64,000 bases of DNA from Brevundimonas sp. M20 (GTDB taxonomy: Bacteria > Pseudomonadota > Alphaproteobacteria > Caulobacterales > Caulobacteraceae). Position numbers and translations under genes: made by a program. The stretch spans positions 2,185,001 through 2,249,000 of the forward strand of contig NZ_CP041243.1 of assembly GCF_006547065.1 (NCBI RefSeq). Reading direction: 5' to 3'. The notes beneath the pieces were generated by a model. It had not been told where the DNA came from. It saw only the letters and a program-made list of their open reading frames with translations, and did no database searches. Positions 1 through 8,608 of the stretch are shown here, piece by piece; positions within the stretch are counted from its first letter, which is position 1; every line of letters starts with the position of its first letter.

Positions 1-776
1 AGCACCCGCACGCCATCCGCGTCGGACAGCACCTCGATACCGGTCACCCCCGGCAGGCGGGCGGCCTGATCCGGGTCAATCGCGCCCTCCAGCTCGAGGA
101 AGCGCCGCGAGGTCGCCCGCGCCTCCGCGACCGTGCCTTCGAAGGCCTTTCGGCCCCGCGCCAGCAGCACGACCTTGTCGCACAGCCGCTCGGCGTGCTG
201 CATCACATGGGTCGAGAACAGGACAGTCGCCCCATCGGCGGCCAGCCCCCGGATCATCTGCTCCAGTCCCTGCTGGTTCACCGGGTCCAGCCCCGAGAAG
301 GGCTCGTCCAGGATCACGAACTCGGGCCGGTGCACCACCGACGAGATCAGCTGAACCTTCTGGGCCATCCCTTTGGACAGCTCCTTCATCTTCTTGCGCT
401 TGGAGGCGCCCAGCCCCTGCGCGTCCAGCATCTCCTTGGCCCGCTTGCGCCCCTCGCCCAGCGGCAGGCCCTTCAGCGAGCCGAAGAAGGCGATGGCGTC
501 CACCGGCGTCATCTTCTTGTAGAGTCCGCGTTCTTCCGGGAGGAAGCCGATCCGGTCGCGCACCCGGCGGCCGTCGTCGGCGCCCAGAATGCTGATCCGG
601 CCCGACGTCGCGGGCTGAAGTCCAAGGATCATCCGCAGGGTCGAGGTCTTGCCAGCCCCGTTCGGTCCCAGGAACCCGCAGATGGAGCCCTTGGGCACCT
701 CAAAGCTGAGGTCGCGCACGGCCTGAAACTCGCCGTACCGCTTGCTCACATTCTCCAGCGTCAATGCCGCCGTCAT
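1..776 (-). CDS. ABC transporter ATP-binding protein (3' end cut by window edge)
   Basis: This is the ATPase subunit of an ABC transporter, probably an exporter of the NatA/YhaQ type, acting at the inner face of the inner membrane. The start is the ATG at 776. A Walker A motif GPNGAGKT lies at residues 37-44, followed by a variant signature LSKGM, Walker B VILDEP and the switch histidine in STHVM. After the nucleotide-binding domain, from about residue 215, comes a short tail like the C-terminal domain common in these exporters (DUF4162 type). At least 258 codons are present and the C-terminus lies beyond position 1. The permease partner is presumably downstream and not visible. The substrate cannot be told. 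Confidence 0.88.
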   Translation of the reverse strand, partial: MTAALTLENVSKRYGEFQAVRDLSFEVPKGSICGFLGPNGAGKTSTLRMILGLQPATSGRISILGADDGRRVRDRIGFLPEERGLYKKMTPVDAIAFFGSLKGLPLGEGRKRAKEMLDAQGLGASKRKKMKELSKGMAQKVQLISSVVHRPEFVILDEPFSGLDPVNQQGLEQMIRGLAADGATVLFSTHVMQHAERLCDKVVLLARGRKAFEGTVAEARATSRRFLELEGAIDPDQAARLPGVTGIEVLSDADGVRV

Positions 777-861
777 TCGGGCCCCTCCATTACAACTTGA
801 GCGAAGCCTATGGGTGTAAAGGAAGTTTGACAACCCGCCTCAGGATGGTTCGCGGGTCGAT

Positions 862-881
862 TGTCATGAATTCCGTGTCAT
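862..881 (+). promoter_or_regulatory. Possible PhoB-type direct repeat upstream of phoR
   Basis: Two TGTCA(T) units lie 14 bases apart (862 and 876), about 55 bases before the phoR start. The word matches the half-site of the known Pho box, but the usual spacing is 11 bases, so this is weaker than the site before pstC. A TTGACA at 827-832 could be the -35 of the phoR promoter. Assignment is inference. Confidence 0.25.
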
Positions 882-932
882 GTTCGGTGCATACGACTCA
901 CCGTCGCCCTGCCCCGCCTCGCTCCATCCCGG

Positions 933-2363
933 ATGGCAATGCCCTACGAAGCCGCACAGTCCCCCGTCGCCCCGTCCTCGGCCTCGCGCCTATGGACCGT
1001 GGGGGCCAGCGCCGGGGTGTCGGTCGTCGTGCTGCTTTTGCTCGCGATCTTCCAGCCCACGCTCGCGCCATGGCTGATCGGCGCGGCGCTTCTGGTGTCC
1101 GTGTCGACCTGGGCGATCAACCGTCGACCGCGCTCCGCCGCCGTCGCGGACGCCGAGGCGGAAGCCGCGCCGGATCTCACCGACGTGGCCGACCCTCGCC
1201 TTCTGGACAGCGCCTTCGAGGCCTTGGGCGACCCGGTTCTGGTCATCTCGGGCGGCGAGGCGGACGATATCGCGGGCCGGCGGGTGATGCTGGCCAACGC
1301 CGCCGCGCGCGAGCTTTTCCGCATCCAGCGCGAAGGCGCCCTGCTGGTCTCGGCGGTGCGCGAACCCTCGGTGCTCGAAGCGGTGGACGAAGCCCTGTTC
1401 GGCGGACTCGATCGCACCACTGACTACTCCGGCGTCGGCGCCCAGACGCGCCACTGGCGCGCTCTCACCCGTCCCCTGACCACCGCGACCGGCGATGGAC
1501 GGCTGGCCCTGCTGGTCCTGCGCGACGAGACCGACGTGCGGCGTATGGAGCTGATGCGGGTCGACTTCCTGGCCAACGCCTCGCACGAGCTGAAGACCCC
1601 GCTGGCCTCGCTGGCGGGCTTTATCGAAACGCTCAAGGGCCACGCCAAGGACGACCCCAAGGCCCGCGACCGCTTCCTCGACATCATGGCGGTTCAGGCC
1701 GACCGCATGAGCCGCCTCGTGGCCGATCTGCTGTCGCTCAGCCGGATCGAGCTGAACGAGCACGTCCCGCCCGCGGGCCGCGTCGATCTGGCCCGCGCCA
1801 CCGTCGACGTCATGGACGCCGTCAGCATCCTTTCGGCTGAACGCGACGTCACCGTGCGGCTGGACGACCGAGAGGTCTCGGCCCCCGTCCACGGCGACCG
1901 CGACGAGATCGTTCAGGTCGTCCAGAACCTCGTCGACAACGCAATCAAATATTCGCCCTCCGGTGACACGGTGGAGATCATCATTCGGCCTGACGTCACG
2001 CTGGATGAAGCCTCCGCCCCCTGGTCGGGCGGCAACCGCGAAGGCGGGATCACCCGTCTGCCGCTGGTCACCCCGGACCGTGAGGCGGGCAAGCGCTACG
2101 CCGCCATCACCGTGCGCGACCACGGCCCCGGCATGGCCCGCGAGCACCTGCCCCGCCTGACCGAGCGCTTCTACCGGGTCGAGGGCCAGAAAAGCGGCGA
2201 ACGCTCCGGCACGGGCCTCGGCCTCGCCATCGTCAAACACATCGTCAATCGCCATCGCGGCGGCCTGACGGTCGAAAGCGCGCCGGGTCAGGGCGCGGTC
2301 TTCACCGCCTACTTCCCCGTGGCCCACAAGGCCGCCGGGCGGATCGACGCGACCGCCGCGTGA
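933..2363 (+). CDS. phoR: Phosphate regulon sensor histidine kinase PhoR
   Basis: This is the membrane-bound sensor kinase that phosphorylates PhoB under phosphate starvation. The protein is 476 residues long. Two hydrophobic segments lie at about 22-40 and 46-62, followed by a PAS-like region at about 92-190. The HisKA domain has the phospho-acceptor His218 in the motif ASHELKTPL. The HATPase domain has the N-box Asn336 (DNAIKYS) and the G-box GTGLGLAIV. The first gene of the block phoR-pstC-pstA-pstB-phoU-phoB supports the PhoR name over a generic kinase. The start at 933 is an ATG; a second ATG at 939 is possible. The 137-base gap to pstC carries a separate PhoB-type site, so phoR may be transcribed apart from the transporter genes. 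Confidence 0.92.
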   Translation: MAMPYEAAQSPVAPSSASRLWTVGASAGVSVVVLLLLAIFQPTLAPWLIGAALLVSVSTWAINRRPRSAAVADAEAEAAPDLTDVADPRLLDSAFEALGDPVLVISGGEADDIAGRRVMLANAAARELFRIQREGALLVSAVREPSVLEAVDEALFGGLDRTTDYSGVGAQTRHWRALTRPLTTATGDGRLALLVLRDETDVRRMELMRVDFLANASHELKTPLASLAGFIETLKGHAKDDPKARDRFLDIMAVQADRMSRLVADLLSLSRIELNEHVPPAGRVDLARATVDVMDAVSILSAERDVTVRLDDREVSAPVHGDRDEIVQVVQNLVDNAIKYSPSGDTVEIIIRPDVTLDEASAPWSGGNREGGITRLPLVTPDREAGKRYAAITVRDHGPGMAREHLPRLTERFYRVEGQKSGERSGTGLGLAIVKHIVNRHRGGLTVESAPGQGAVFTAYFPVAHKAAGRIDATAA

Positions 2364-2389
2364 CGGCGCTGCGACAAGGGGTCCGACAG

Positions 2390-2422
2390 CGTAACAGAAC
2401 TGTCATGCAGCCGTCTTAATCC
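2390..2422 (+). promoter_or_regulatory. Likely Pho box (PhoB operator) upstream of pstC
   Basis: Three consecutive 11-base units begin CGTAA (2390), TGTCA (2401) and CGTCT (2412). The central CTGTCAT and the 11-base periodicity match the known PhoB site (CTGTCAT, 4 bases, CTGTCA). It lies about 80 bases before the pstC start, in the only sizeable gap of the cluster. This suggests PhoB-P activates pstCAB-phoU-phoB. The sequence match is direct; function is inferred. Confidence 0.6.
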
Positions 2423-2500
2423 GCTGACCATTCCCGGGCAGTTTCCGCCGCGGGGCGAACCGGGCGACCGGACCCTTCCGATTCTCCCTCCCGGATCACC

Positions 2501-3931
2501 ATGACCTGGCTCTTTCTGCCGATCCTGATCGCCGCAGCCGTCGCCGCCTATTTCGGCGCGCAGGCGCTCGCGGCGCGCCGCGCGAAGACCGGTCGCGCCC
2601 ATTCGCGCCCGGCCCAGCACGGCGCCTATGCGCTGATCTGGACGGCCGTCCCGGCCCTGATCGTGCTGCTCGCCGCCTCGGTCTTCTCCGGCCCGGTTGA
2701 GCATCAGCTGATGGCCTCCGGCGCGCCCGAGGCCGTGCAGCAGCTCGAACCCTTCCGTCGTCAGGCCTTCTACGCCGACGCCCAGGCCGTCGGCGCCGGG
2801 CGCGAGGCGATGCAGATCTGGCCCGCCCCCTATTCCGAACTTCTGCCGTCCGAGGGCCAGCGCGCCGCCCGCATCCACCTGATGCTGGGCCTGTCGGGCG
2901 TCGTGGCCGCCGCCCTCGCCGCCCTGCTGGGCGCCCTGTTCGTCTTCAGCCAGATCCGCCCCGAGATGCGCGCCCGCAACCGGGTCGAGGGGTGGATCGT
3001 CGGCGCCCTGTTCGCCTGTTCGGCCGTCGCGGTCCTGACCACGGTCGGCATCGTCGCCTCGCTGGTCTACGACTCCTTCCGCTTCTTCAGCTCGGTGCCG
3101 ATCACCGAGTTCCTGTTCGGCGCCCAGTGGAGCCCGCAGACCGCGATCCGCGCCGATCAGGTCGGCTCGTCGGGCGCCTTCGGCGCCCTGCCGCTGTTCG
3201 CCGGCACCTTCCTGATCATGATCATCGCCATGATCGTCGCCGGGCCGGTCGGCCTGTTCTCGGCCATCTACCTGTCGGAGTACGCGGGCCCGACCTTCCG
3301 GGCGACGGTGAAACCGGTCCTTGAAATCCTCGCGGGCGTTCCGACCGTCGTTTACGGCTTCTTCGCCGCCCTGACCGTCGGCCCGGCCATGCGGGTCTTC
3401 TTCAACACCATCGGCAGCTGGATGGTCGGCGGTCCGCTGGACGGCCTGGGCCAGTATCTGATGCTGGTCCAGAACCAGATGGCCCTCGTCGCCGGGGGCG
3501 TCATGGGCATCATGCTGATCCCCTTCGTCAGCTCGCTGTCCGACGACATCATCAACGCCGTGCCCCAGTCGCTGCGCGACGGCTCCTACGCCATGGGCGC
3601 GACCAAATCCGAGACGGTGAAGCGCGTGCTTCTGCCCGCCGCCCTGCCCGGCGTCGCCGGCGCCATGCTGCTGGCCATGTCGCGCGCCATCGGCGAGACC
3701 ATGATCGTGACCATGGCCGCTGGTCTGGCCGCCAAGCTGACGCTCAACCCGCTGGAGACCGTGACCACCGTCACCGTCCAGATCGTCACCCTTCTGACCG
3801 GCGACCAGGAGTTCAACAGCCCCAAGACGCTGTCGGCCTTCGGTCTCGGCCTGACCCTGTTCCTCGTGACCCTGCTGCTGAACATCGTCGCTCAGCGCAT
3901 CGTCCAGACCTACCGGCAGCAATATGACTGA
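2501..3931 (+). CDS. pstC: Phosphate ABC transporter permease PstC
   Basis: PstC is one of the two inner-membrane permeases of the high-affinity phosphate importer. At 476 residues it is longer than the roughly 320 residues of the E. coli protein. The extra N-terminal part (about the first 160 residues, with three hydrophobic segments) is typical of alphaproteobacterial PstC. The transmembrane permease domain fills about 225-470 and ends with the EAA-loop motif (SYAMGATKSETVKRVLLPAALPG in part, then SRAIGETM). The start is the ATG at 2501; no strong ribosome site precedes it. It overlaps pstA by eight bases, indicating translational coupling. A Pho box precedes it. No pstS binding-protein gene is in the cluster. 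Confidence 0.94.
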   Translation: MTWLFLPILIAAAVAAYFGAQALAARRAKTGRAHSRPAQHGAYALIWTAVPALIVLLAASVFSGPVEHQLMASGAPEAVQQLEPFRRQAFYADAQAVGAGREAMQIWPAPYSELLPSEGQRAARIHLMLGLSGVVAAALAALLGALFVFSQIRPEMRARNRVEGWIVGALFACSAVAVLTTVGIVASLVYDSFRFFSSVPITEFLFGAQWSPQTAIRADQVGSSGAFGALPLFAGTFLIMIIAMIVAGPVGLFSAIYLSEYAGPTFRATVKPVLEILAGVPTVVYGFFAALTVGPAMRVFFNTIGSWMVGGPLDGLGQYLMLVQNQMALVAGGVMGIMLIPFVSSLSDDIINAVPQSLRDGSYAMGATKSETVKRVLLPAALPGVAGAMLLAMSRAIGETMIVTMAAGLAAKLTLNPLETVTTVTVQIVTLLTGDQEFNSPKTLSAFGLGLTLFLVTLLLNIVAQRIVQTYRQQYD

Positions 3932-5237
3932 CGCAGCCGACCACGCCCCCGTGACCCCGACCGCCCAGCCCGCCGACGCCCGCGTCGACCGCCTGCGCGC
4001 CGGGTTGAAGAAGCGCTATGCGCGCGAGACCCGGTTCCGGCTGTACGGCCTGCTGGCCATCGGTGTCGCCGTGGGCTTCCTGCTGCTCCTGCTCGGCCGG
4101 ATCATTGATCAGGGCCACACGGCCTTCTACGCCCACACCGTGACCGTGCCGGTCTACATGGACCCGGCCCGCGTTGATCGCGGCTATCCGCAGGGCACGA
4201 ACTTCGAACTGCTGGTGGCCGAACAACAGCTGGCGCGTTTCGGCGAGACCGACGATCCGGCGGGGACCAAGGCCCGGGCCATGCGCGGCCTGTTCTCGTC
4301 GGAGCTGAAGTTCGTCGCCGCCGAACGCGTCCAGAAGCAGCCGAACCTCATCGGTCAGACGGTGATGATCGCCGCCCCGGCCTCTGACGACGCCGACCTC
4401 TATTTCAAGGGCGAGATTTCAAAGGACATCCCGTCAGACCAGCGCCGCCTGACGGATCAGCAGCTCGTCTGGCTGGACCGGATGAAGGCCGAGGGCCACG
4501 TCTCGGCGCACTTCAACACGGCCATCTTCAGCAAGGGCGACTCGACCGAGCCCGAACTGGCGGGCGTGCTGGGCGCCGTCATCGGCTCGGCCCTGATGCT
4601 GCTGGTCACCGCCGTCATCGCCATCCCGCTGGGCGTCGGCGCGGCCCTGTACCTTGAAGAGTTCGCGCCGAAGAACCGGATCACGGACATCATCGAGGTC
4701 AACATCAACAACCTCGCCGCCGTGCCGTCGATCATCTACGGCCTCTTGGGTCTGGCTCTGTTCATCAACTGGATGCACCTGCCCCGCGCCAGCCCGCTGG
4801 TCGGCGGTCTGGTGCTGGCCCTGATGGCCCTGCCGACCATCATCATCGCCACCCGGTCGTCGCTGAAGGCCGTCCCGCCCTCGATCCGCGAGGCGGCCTT
4901 GGCCATGGGGGCGTCGAAGACCCAGACAGTCTTCCAGCACACCCTGCCGCTGGCCATGCCCGGCGTGATGACCGGCGCCATCATCTCGATGGCCCACGCG
5001 CTCGGCGAGACCGCCCCCCTGCTGCTGATCGGCATGGTCAGCTTCGTGCCGGGCCTGCCGCACAGCATCGTCGAGCCGTCGGGCGCCCTGCCCTCCCTCG
5101 TCTATATCTGGGAGAACGCGTCCGAACGCGCCTTCCACGAGCGGACCGCCGCCGCGATCCTGGTCCTGCTCGTCTTCATGATCGTCATGAACGCCGCCGC
5201 CATCCTGCTGCGCCGGCGCTTCGAACGCCGGTGGTAG
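3924..5237 (+). CDS. pstA: Phosphate ABC transporter permease PstA
   Basis: PstA is the second permease subunit of the phosphate importer. The protein has 437 residues, longer than the approximately 300 of E. coli PstA. An N-terminal extension of about 180 residues with one membrane segment (about 45-65) fits the DUF3333 domain found in front of long PstA proteins. The permease domain carries the EAA loop in [20 protein letters not shown], followed by [13 protein letters not shown]. Its ATG lies inside the end of pstC and its end abuts pstB, so the three genes are co-translated. Confidence 0.94.
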   Translation: MTDAADHAPVTPTAQPADARVDRLRAGLKKRYARETRFRLYGLLAIGVAVGFLLLLLGRIIDQGHTAFYAHTVTVPVYMDPARVDRGYPQGTNFELLVAEQQLARFGETDDPAGTKARAMRGLFSSELKFVAAERVQKQPNLIGQTVMIAAPASDDADLYFKGEISKDIPSDQRRLTDQQLVWLDRMKAEGHVSAHFNTAIFSKGDSTEPELAGVLGAVIGSALMLLVTAVIAIPLGVGAALYLEEFAPKNRITDIIEVNINNLAAVPSIIYGLLGLALFINWMHLPRASPLVGGLVLALMALPTIIIATRSSLKAVPPSIREAALAMGASKTQTVFQHTLPLAMPGVMTGAIISMAHALGETAPLLLIGMVSFVPGLPHSIVEPSGALPSLVYIWENASERAFHERTAAAILVLLVFMIVMNAAAILLRRRFERRW

Positions 5238-5242
5238 TCCCC

Positions 5243-6106
5243 ATGTTCTCGAAGATTTTCCGCGCCGCCGACGGCGCCGAAGGCCCCGCGGCCTCCCAAG
5301 ACACCGTCATCGCCGCCCCGACCGTGACCCACGGCGACGCCCCCGTCGGCCCGACCAAGATCGCCGCGCGCGACGTGTCGGTCTTCTACGGCGGCAAACA
5401 GGCCCTGTACGACGTCTCGCTGGATATCCCCGACAAGACCGTCACCGCCCTGATCGGCCCGTCGGGTTGCGGCAAGTCGACCTTCCTGCGGACCATGAAC
5501 CGCATGAACGACACCATCTCGCACGCCAAGGTCACCGGCCGGATCGAGATGGACGGCGAGGACATCAACGCGAAGGCCGTCGATCCCGTCCTGCTGCGCG
5601 CCCGCGTCGGCATGGTGTTCCAGAAGCCCAACCCCTTCCCCAAGTCGATCTACGAGAACGTGGCCTACGGCCCGCGTATCCACGGCCTGGCGTCGTCGAA
5701 GGCCGATCTGGACGTCATCGTCGAGGCCTCGCTGAAGCGCGCCGGCCTGTGGACCGAGGTGGCCGACCGCCTGCACTCGCCCGGCACCGGCCTGTCGGGC
5801 GGCCAGCAGCAGCGTCTGGTCATCGCCCGCGCCATCGCGGTCGAGCCTGAAGTCATCCTGATGGACGAGCCCTGCTCGGCCCTGGACCCGATCGCCACCG
5901 CCAAGATCGAGGAACTGATCGACGAACTGCGCGAGCGCTACTGCATCGTCATCGTCACCCACTCGATGGCCCAGGCCGCCCGCGTCTCGCAACGCACCGC
6001 CTTCTTCCACATGGGCCGTCTGGTCGAGACCGGCCCGACCGAGGAAATCTTCACGAATCCGCGTGAGCGGCGCACCCTCGACTACATCACGGGGCGCTTC
6101 GGCTGA
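5243..6106 (+). CDS. pstB: Phosphate ABC transporter ATPase PstB
   Basis: PstB is the ATPase that powers phosphate import through PstCA. The ATG at 5243 is chosen; an in-frame GTG at 5231 would add four residues. The product has 287 residues, including a 35-40 residue N-terminal tail before the conserved domain. Walker A is GPSGCGKST (72-80), the signature is LSGGQQQR, Walker B is VILMDEP and the switch is VTHSM. The stop overlaps the phoU start by one base (TGATG), which implies coupled translation. PstB with PhoU and PhoR also forms the phosphate-sensing complex. Confidence 0.96.
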   Translation: MFSKIFRAADGAEGPAASQDTVIAAPTVTHGDAPVGPTKIAARDVSVFYGGKQALYDVSLDIPDKTVTALIGPSGCGKSTFLRTMNRMNDTISHAKVTGRIEMDGEDINAKAVDPVLLRARVGMVFQKPNPFPKSIYENVAYGPRIHGLASSKADLDVIVEASLKRAGLWTEVADRLHSPGTGLSGGQQQRLVIARAIAVEPEVILMDEPCSALDPIATAKIEELIDELRERYCIVIVTHSMAQAARVSQRTAFFHMGRLVETGPTEEIFTNPRERRTLDYITGRFG

Positions 6107-6819
6107 TGAACCAGCACACCGTCAAGGCCTATGGCGACGAACTGAACCAGCTGACTGCCGAAGTCGCCCGCATGGGCGGCCTCGCGGAGGCCCAGGTCGC
6201 CGACGCCGTCGAGTCCGTCGCCCGCCGCGACGTGGCCCTCGCCAAGGCCGTGGTCGAACGCGACGCGCGCCTCGACGCGATGCACCGCGACATCGAAAAG
6301 AAGGCCATCCGCCTGATGGCCCTGCGCCAGCCGGTCGCCTCCGACCTGCGCAAGACCCTGTCGGCGATGAAGCTGGCGGTCGATCTGGAGCGCACCGGCG
6401 ACCTGGCCAAGAACATCGCCAAGCGGGCCCTGATCCTCGCCGAGGGCGAGCCGATGCAGCCCCTCACCCGCTCCATCGAGCGGATGGGCAAGCTGGTCTC
6501 CATGCGCCTGCGCGACGTGCTCGACGCCTATGCGGTCGGTGAAGTGGATCGCGCCATCGCCGTCTGGAACACCGACGACGAGGTCGATGAGCACTACAAC
6601 GCCCTGTTCCGCGAACTGCTGACCTATATGATGGGCGACCCGCGCACGATCAGCGCCTGCACCCATCTGCTGTTCATGGCCAAGAACCTTGAGCGGATCG
6701 GTGACCACGCGACCAACATCGCCGAAACCATCCACTACGAAATCACCGGTCTGGAGTTCACGGGCGAACGCCCGCGCTGGAACCCCGAGACCGACGGCGA
6801 CCAGCCGACCCCCGCCTGA
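6106..6819 (+). CDS. phoU: Phosphate signalling complex protein PhoU
   Basis: PhoU is a cytoplasmic helical-bundle protein that links PstB activity to PhoR and keeps the regulon off when phosphate is plentiful. The 237 residues match the family length. Two PhoU repeats are visible, at about 15-105 and 120-210, each with the acidic metal-binding motif (DLERTGDLAKNIAKRA and NLERIGDHATNIAE). It shares one base with the pstB stop and ends 20 bases before phoB, in the normal gene order. Confidence 0.95.
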   Translation: MNQHTVKAYGDELNQLTAEVARMGGLAEAQVADAVESVARRDVALAKAVVERDARLDAMHRDIEKKAIRLMALRQPVASDLRKTLSAMKLAVDLERTGDLAKNIAKRALILAEGEPMQPLTRSIERMGKLVSMRLRDVLDAYAVGEVDRAIAVWNTDDEVDEHYNALFRELLTYMMGDPRTISACTHLLFMAKNLERIGDHATNIAETIHYEITGLEFTGERPRWNPETDGDQPTPA

Positions 6820-6839
6820 GACTGACCGGAGAGTCTGAC

Positions 6840-7529
6840 GTGCAGCCCTATGTTCTGGTGATGGAAGACGAGGACGCGCTGGCGACGCTGCTGTCCTACA
6901 ACCTCGAAAAAGAGGGCTACAAGGTCGTCGTCGCCTCGGACGGGGAGGAAGGCATGCTCCAGATCGACGAGCGCCTCCCTGACCTGGTCCTGCTCGACTG
7001 GATGCTGCCCAAGCTGTCGGGCATCGAGGTTTGCCGTCGTATCCGCGGCCGCTCGGAGACCCGCAACCTGCCGATCATCATGCTCACCGCTCGCGGGGAA
7101 GAGTCCGACCGTATCCGCGGCCTCGACACCGGCGCCGACGACTATCTGACCAAGCCCTTCTCGATGACCGAGCTGACGGCCCGCATCCGCGCCGTCCTGC
7201 GCCGCATCCGCCCGGGTCTGGCTGACGACCGCATCAACCACGGCGACATCGTCATCGACCGCGTCGCCCACCGTGTCCGCCGCGCCGGTCTGGAGATCCA
7301 CCTGGGGCCGACCGAGTTCCGCCTGCTCGACCACTTCATGCAGCACCCGGGCCGGGTGTTCAGCCGCGAACAGCTGCTGGACGCCGTCTGGGGCTCGGAC
7401 GTCTACGTCGAGGCCCGCACCGTCGACGTCCACGTCGGCCGCCTGCGCAAGGCCCTCAACGTCGAAGGCACCGTCAACCCGATCCGCACCGTCCGCTCGG
7501 CCGGCTACTCGCTGGATCTGGGGGGCTAA
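6840..7529 (+). CDS. phoB: Phosphate regulon response regulator PhoB
   Basis: PhoB is the DNA-binding response regulator of the phosphate regulon. The start is a GTG at 6840 with a ribosome site GGAGAG seven bases before. The receiver domain (about 1-120) has the acidic pair E9/D10, the phospho-acceptor Asp53 in LLDWMLP and the lysine in YLTKPFS. The C-terminal OmpR-type winged helix (about 130-228) includes GPTEFRLLDHFM and RTVDVHVGRLRKAL. Its stop codon overlaps the stop of the convergent gene, so the two 3' ends share bases and any terminator lies within coding sequence. Confidence 0.95.
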   Translation: MQPYVLVMEDEDALATLLSYNLEKEGYKVVVASDGEEGMLQIDERLPDLVLLDWMLPKLSGIEVCRRIRGRSETRNLPIIMLTARGEESDRIRGLDTGADDYLTKPFSMTELTARIRAVLRRIRPGLADDRINHGDIVIDRVAHRVRRAGLEIHLGPTEFRLLDHFMQHPGRVFSREQLLDAVWGSDVYVEARTVDVHVGRLRKALNVEGTVNPIRTVRSAGYSLDLGG

Positions 7530-7891
7530 GCCCCCTGGTGTCCGCGCCGGGTCACCGGCAGGGACATAGGGCTCGCCTCAGCCGTCGGCGGCGCCGAAAG
7601 CTGTTCGGCCACATCCAGCAGGAATGTCCGGTGGCGCTTCTGGGCGCCCGCCGGATCGGCGTACTTCTGAAGCATACGGGGATTGAACCGCTCGGCCTCA
7701 TCGCGAAGTCGGGTGATGACGGCGGCCAGATGGTCGGCGCCCTTGCGCACCTGCATCAGGTCGGCGTGTCGGCGCAGATCGTCCATCCGCCGTCGCAGCG
7801 GCTCCTGAACCAGTTGGCCGATCTCGCTGCGCCAGGCCATCTGGACGAAATCGTGCGCGTACAGTCTTACGAAGCTTTCCTCGATCACCAT
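7526..7891 (-). CDS. Hypothetical protein, third gene of an unknown three-gene unit
   Basis: I do not recognise this 121-residue protein. The ATG at 7891 is chosen because GGTGAGG lies just upstream; an in-frame start at 7945 would overlap the previous gene. It is mostly helical and charged, with no signal peptide or membrane segment, and begins MVIEESFVRLYAHDFVQMAW. It lies 13 bases after the preceding gene and ends convergently with phoB, sharing stop-codon bases. Together the three genes probably form one transcript. Confidence 0.6.
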   Translation of the reverse strand: MVIEESFVRLYAHDFVQMAWRSEIGQLVQEPLRRRMDDLRRHADLMQVRKGADHLAAVITRLRDEAERFNPRMLQKYADPAGAQKRHRTFLLDVAEQLSAPPTAEASPMSLPVTRRGHQGA

Positions 7892-7904
7892 GACCTCACC
7901 CACC

Positions 7905-8153
7905 CTATTCCATCGACGCGGAGCGCCGCGCCTGTTCCTGGTCAACGGATCTCTGCCGGGCCTGGTCGATGGCCTCCGCTTGAGCCGCGTAGCTATTGGA
8001 CTGTTCAGCGAGCGCCGCCCGACCCGTCTGGTCCCGGATCACAGTCGCGGCGACGAGGCCGAGGACCAGCACCAAGAGCGACATCAGTATGATCCAGGAG
8101 ATCAGCGGCCTTCGCACAAAAGGCTCCTGGGTCGGCTGTTCAAAGCGGCTCAC
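7905..8153 (-). CDS. Small single-pass membrane protein of unknown function
   Basis: The protein has 82 residues: a cytoplasmic N-terminus of about 17, one membrane segment at about 18-40 (ISWIILMSLLVLVLGLVAA), and a polar, glutamine- and alanine-rich tail likely to form a coiled coil in the periplasm. The start is a GTG whose bases overlap the stop of the upstream gene (GTGTGA), a sign of translational coupling. The shape recalls small division or envelope proteins, but no family is recognised. Confidence 0.6.
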   Translation of the reverse strand: MSRFEQPTQEPFVRRPLISWIILMSLLVLVLGLVAATVIRDQTGRAALAEQSNSYAAQAEAIDQARQRSVDQEQARRSASME

Positions 8154-8380
8154 ACGCCGCGCTCCAAACTGACACGAGGAGCCAGACGCCAGCCGACCCG
8201 CTCGTGAGGGGTCAGCTCGATGCGCACCAGATCACCGGGCTCCGATCTCGCCGCACAGCCTTCTGCGGGCAACACCATCATCCGATGGCCGTTGGCCAGG
8301 ATCACCGAACGACCTCCGTTCGGAAACGCCTTTGTTACATGCGCGGCGAAGACAATGGCCTGCGCGTCCTCAGGCCGCAC
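8150..8380 (-). CDS. Small hypothetical protein, first gene of the unit
   Basis: The 76-residue product begins at a GTG at 8380, the only start after an upstream in-frame stop. No good ribosome site is seen, so the start is uncertain. It looks like a compact beta-rich domain with phrases such as NGHRMMVLPAEG and PGDLVRIELTPHERVGWR, reminiscent of a small OB- or SH3-like barrel; this is a guess. The GTGTGA overlap with the next gene is the main argument that it is real. Confidence 0.5.
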   Translation of the reverse strand: MRPEDAQAIVFAAHVTKAFPNGGRSVILANGHRMMVLPAEGCAARSEPGDLVRIELTPHERVGWRLAPRVSLERGV

Positions 8381-8608
8381 CTCGTTGTCGGCCGGGGGCT
8401 CTGCTCAAGATGTGGCGTTCAACTGTTCCGATCGACATGACGAGACCTTCCATAGACGGATACCCGCGGCGGTATCGCGCGCGGCTGGTCAGTCTGCTCC
8501 TGATCGGCTGGGGGTCTCGGGCGCTACGCGGGAAACCAGCGTTACGCGGTGAGATTGACCGGCGCATCCTGCACGCTGGAAGGGGCGAAAGAAAGGCGCG
8601 AACGGCCG

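Noticed and set aside
7520..7536. GGGGGC/GCCCCC hairpin at the phoB stop as a terminator
   Set aside because: The loop would be only three bases and no T-run follows, so it is not convincing.
8381..8608. Possible small genes in the gap after the unknown three-gene unit
   Set aside because: Only short arginine-rich frames without ribosome sites are present; treated as non-coding.
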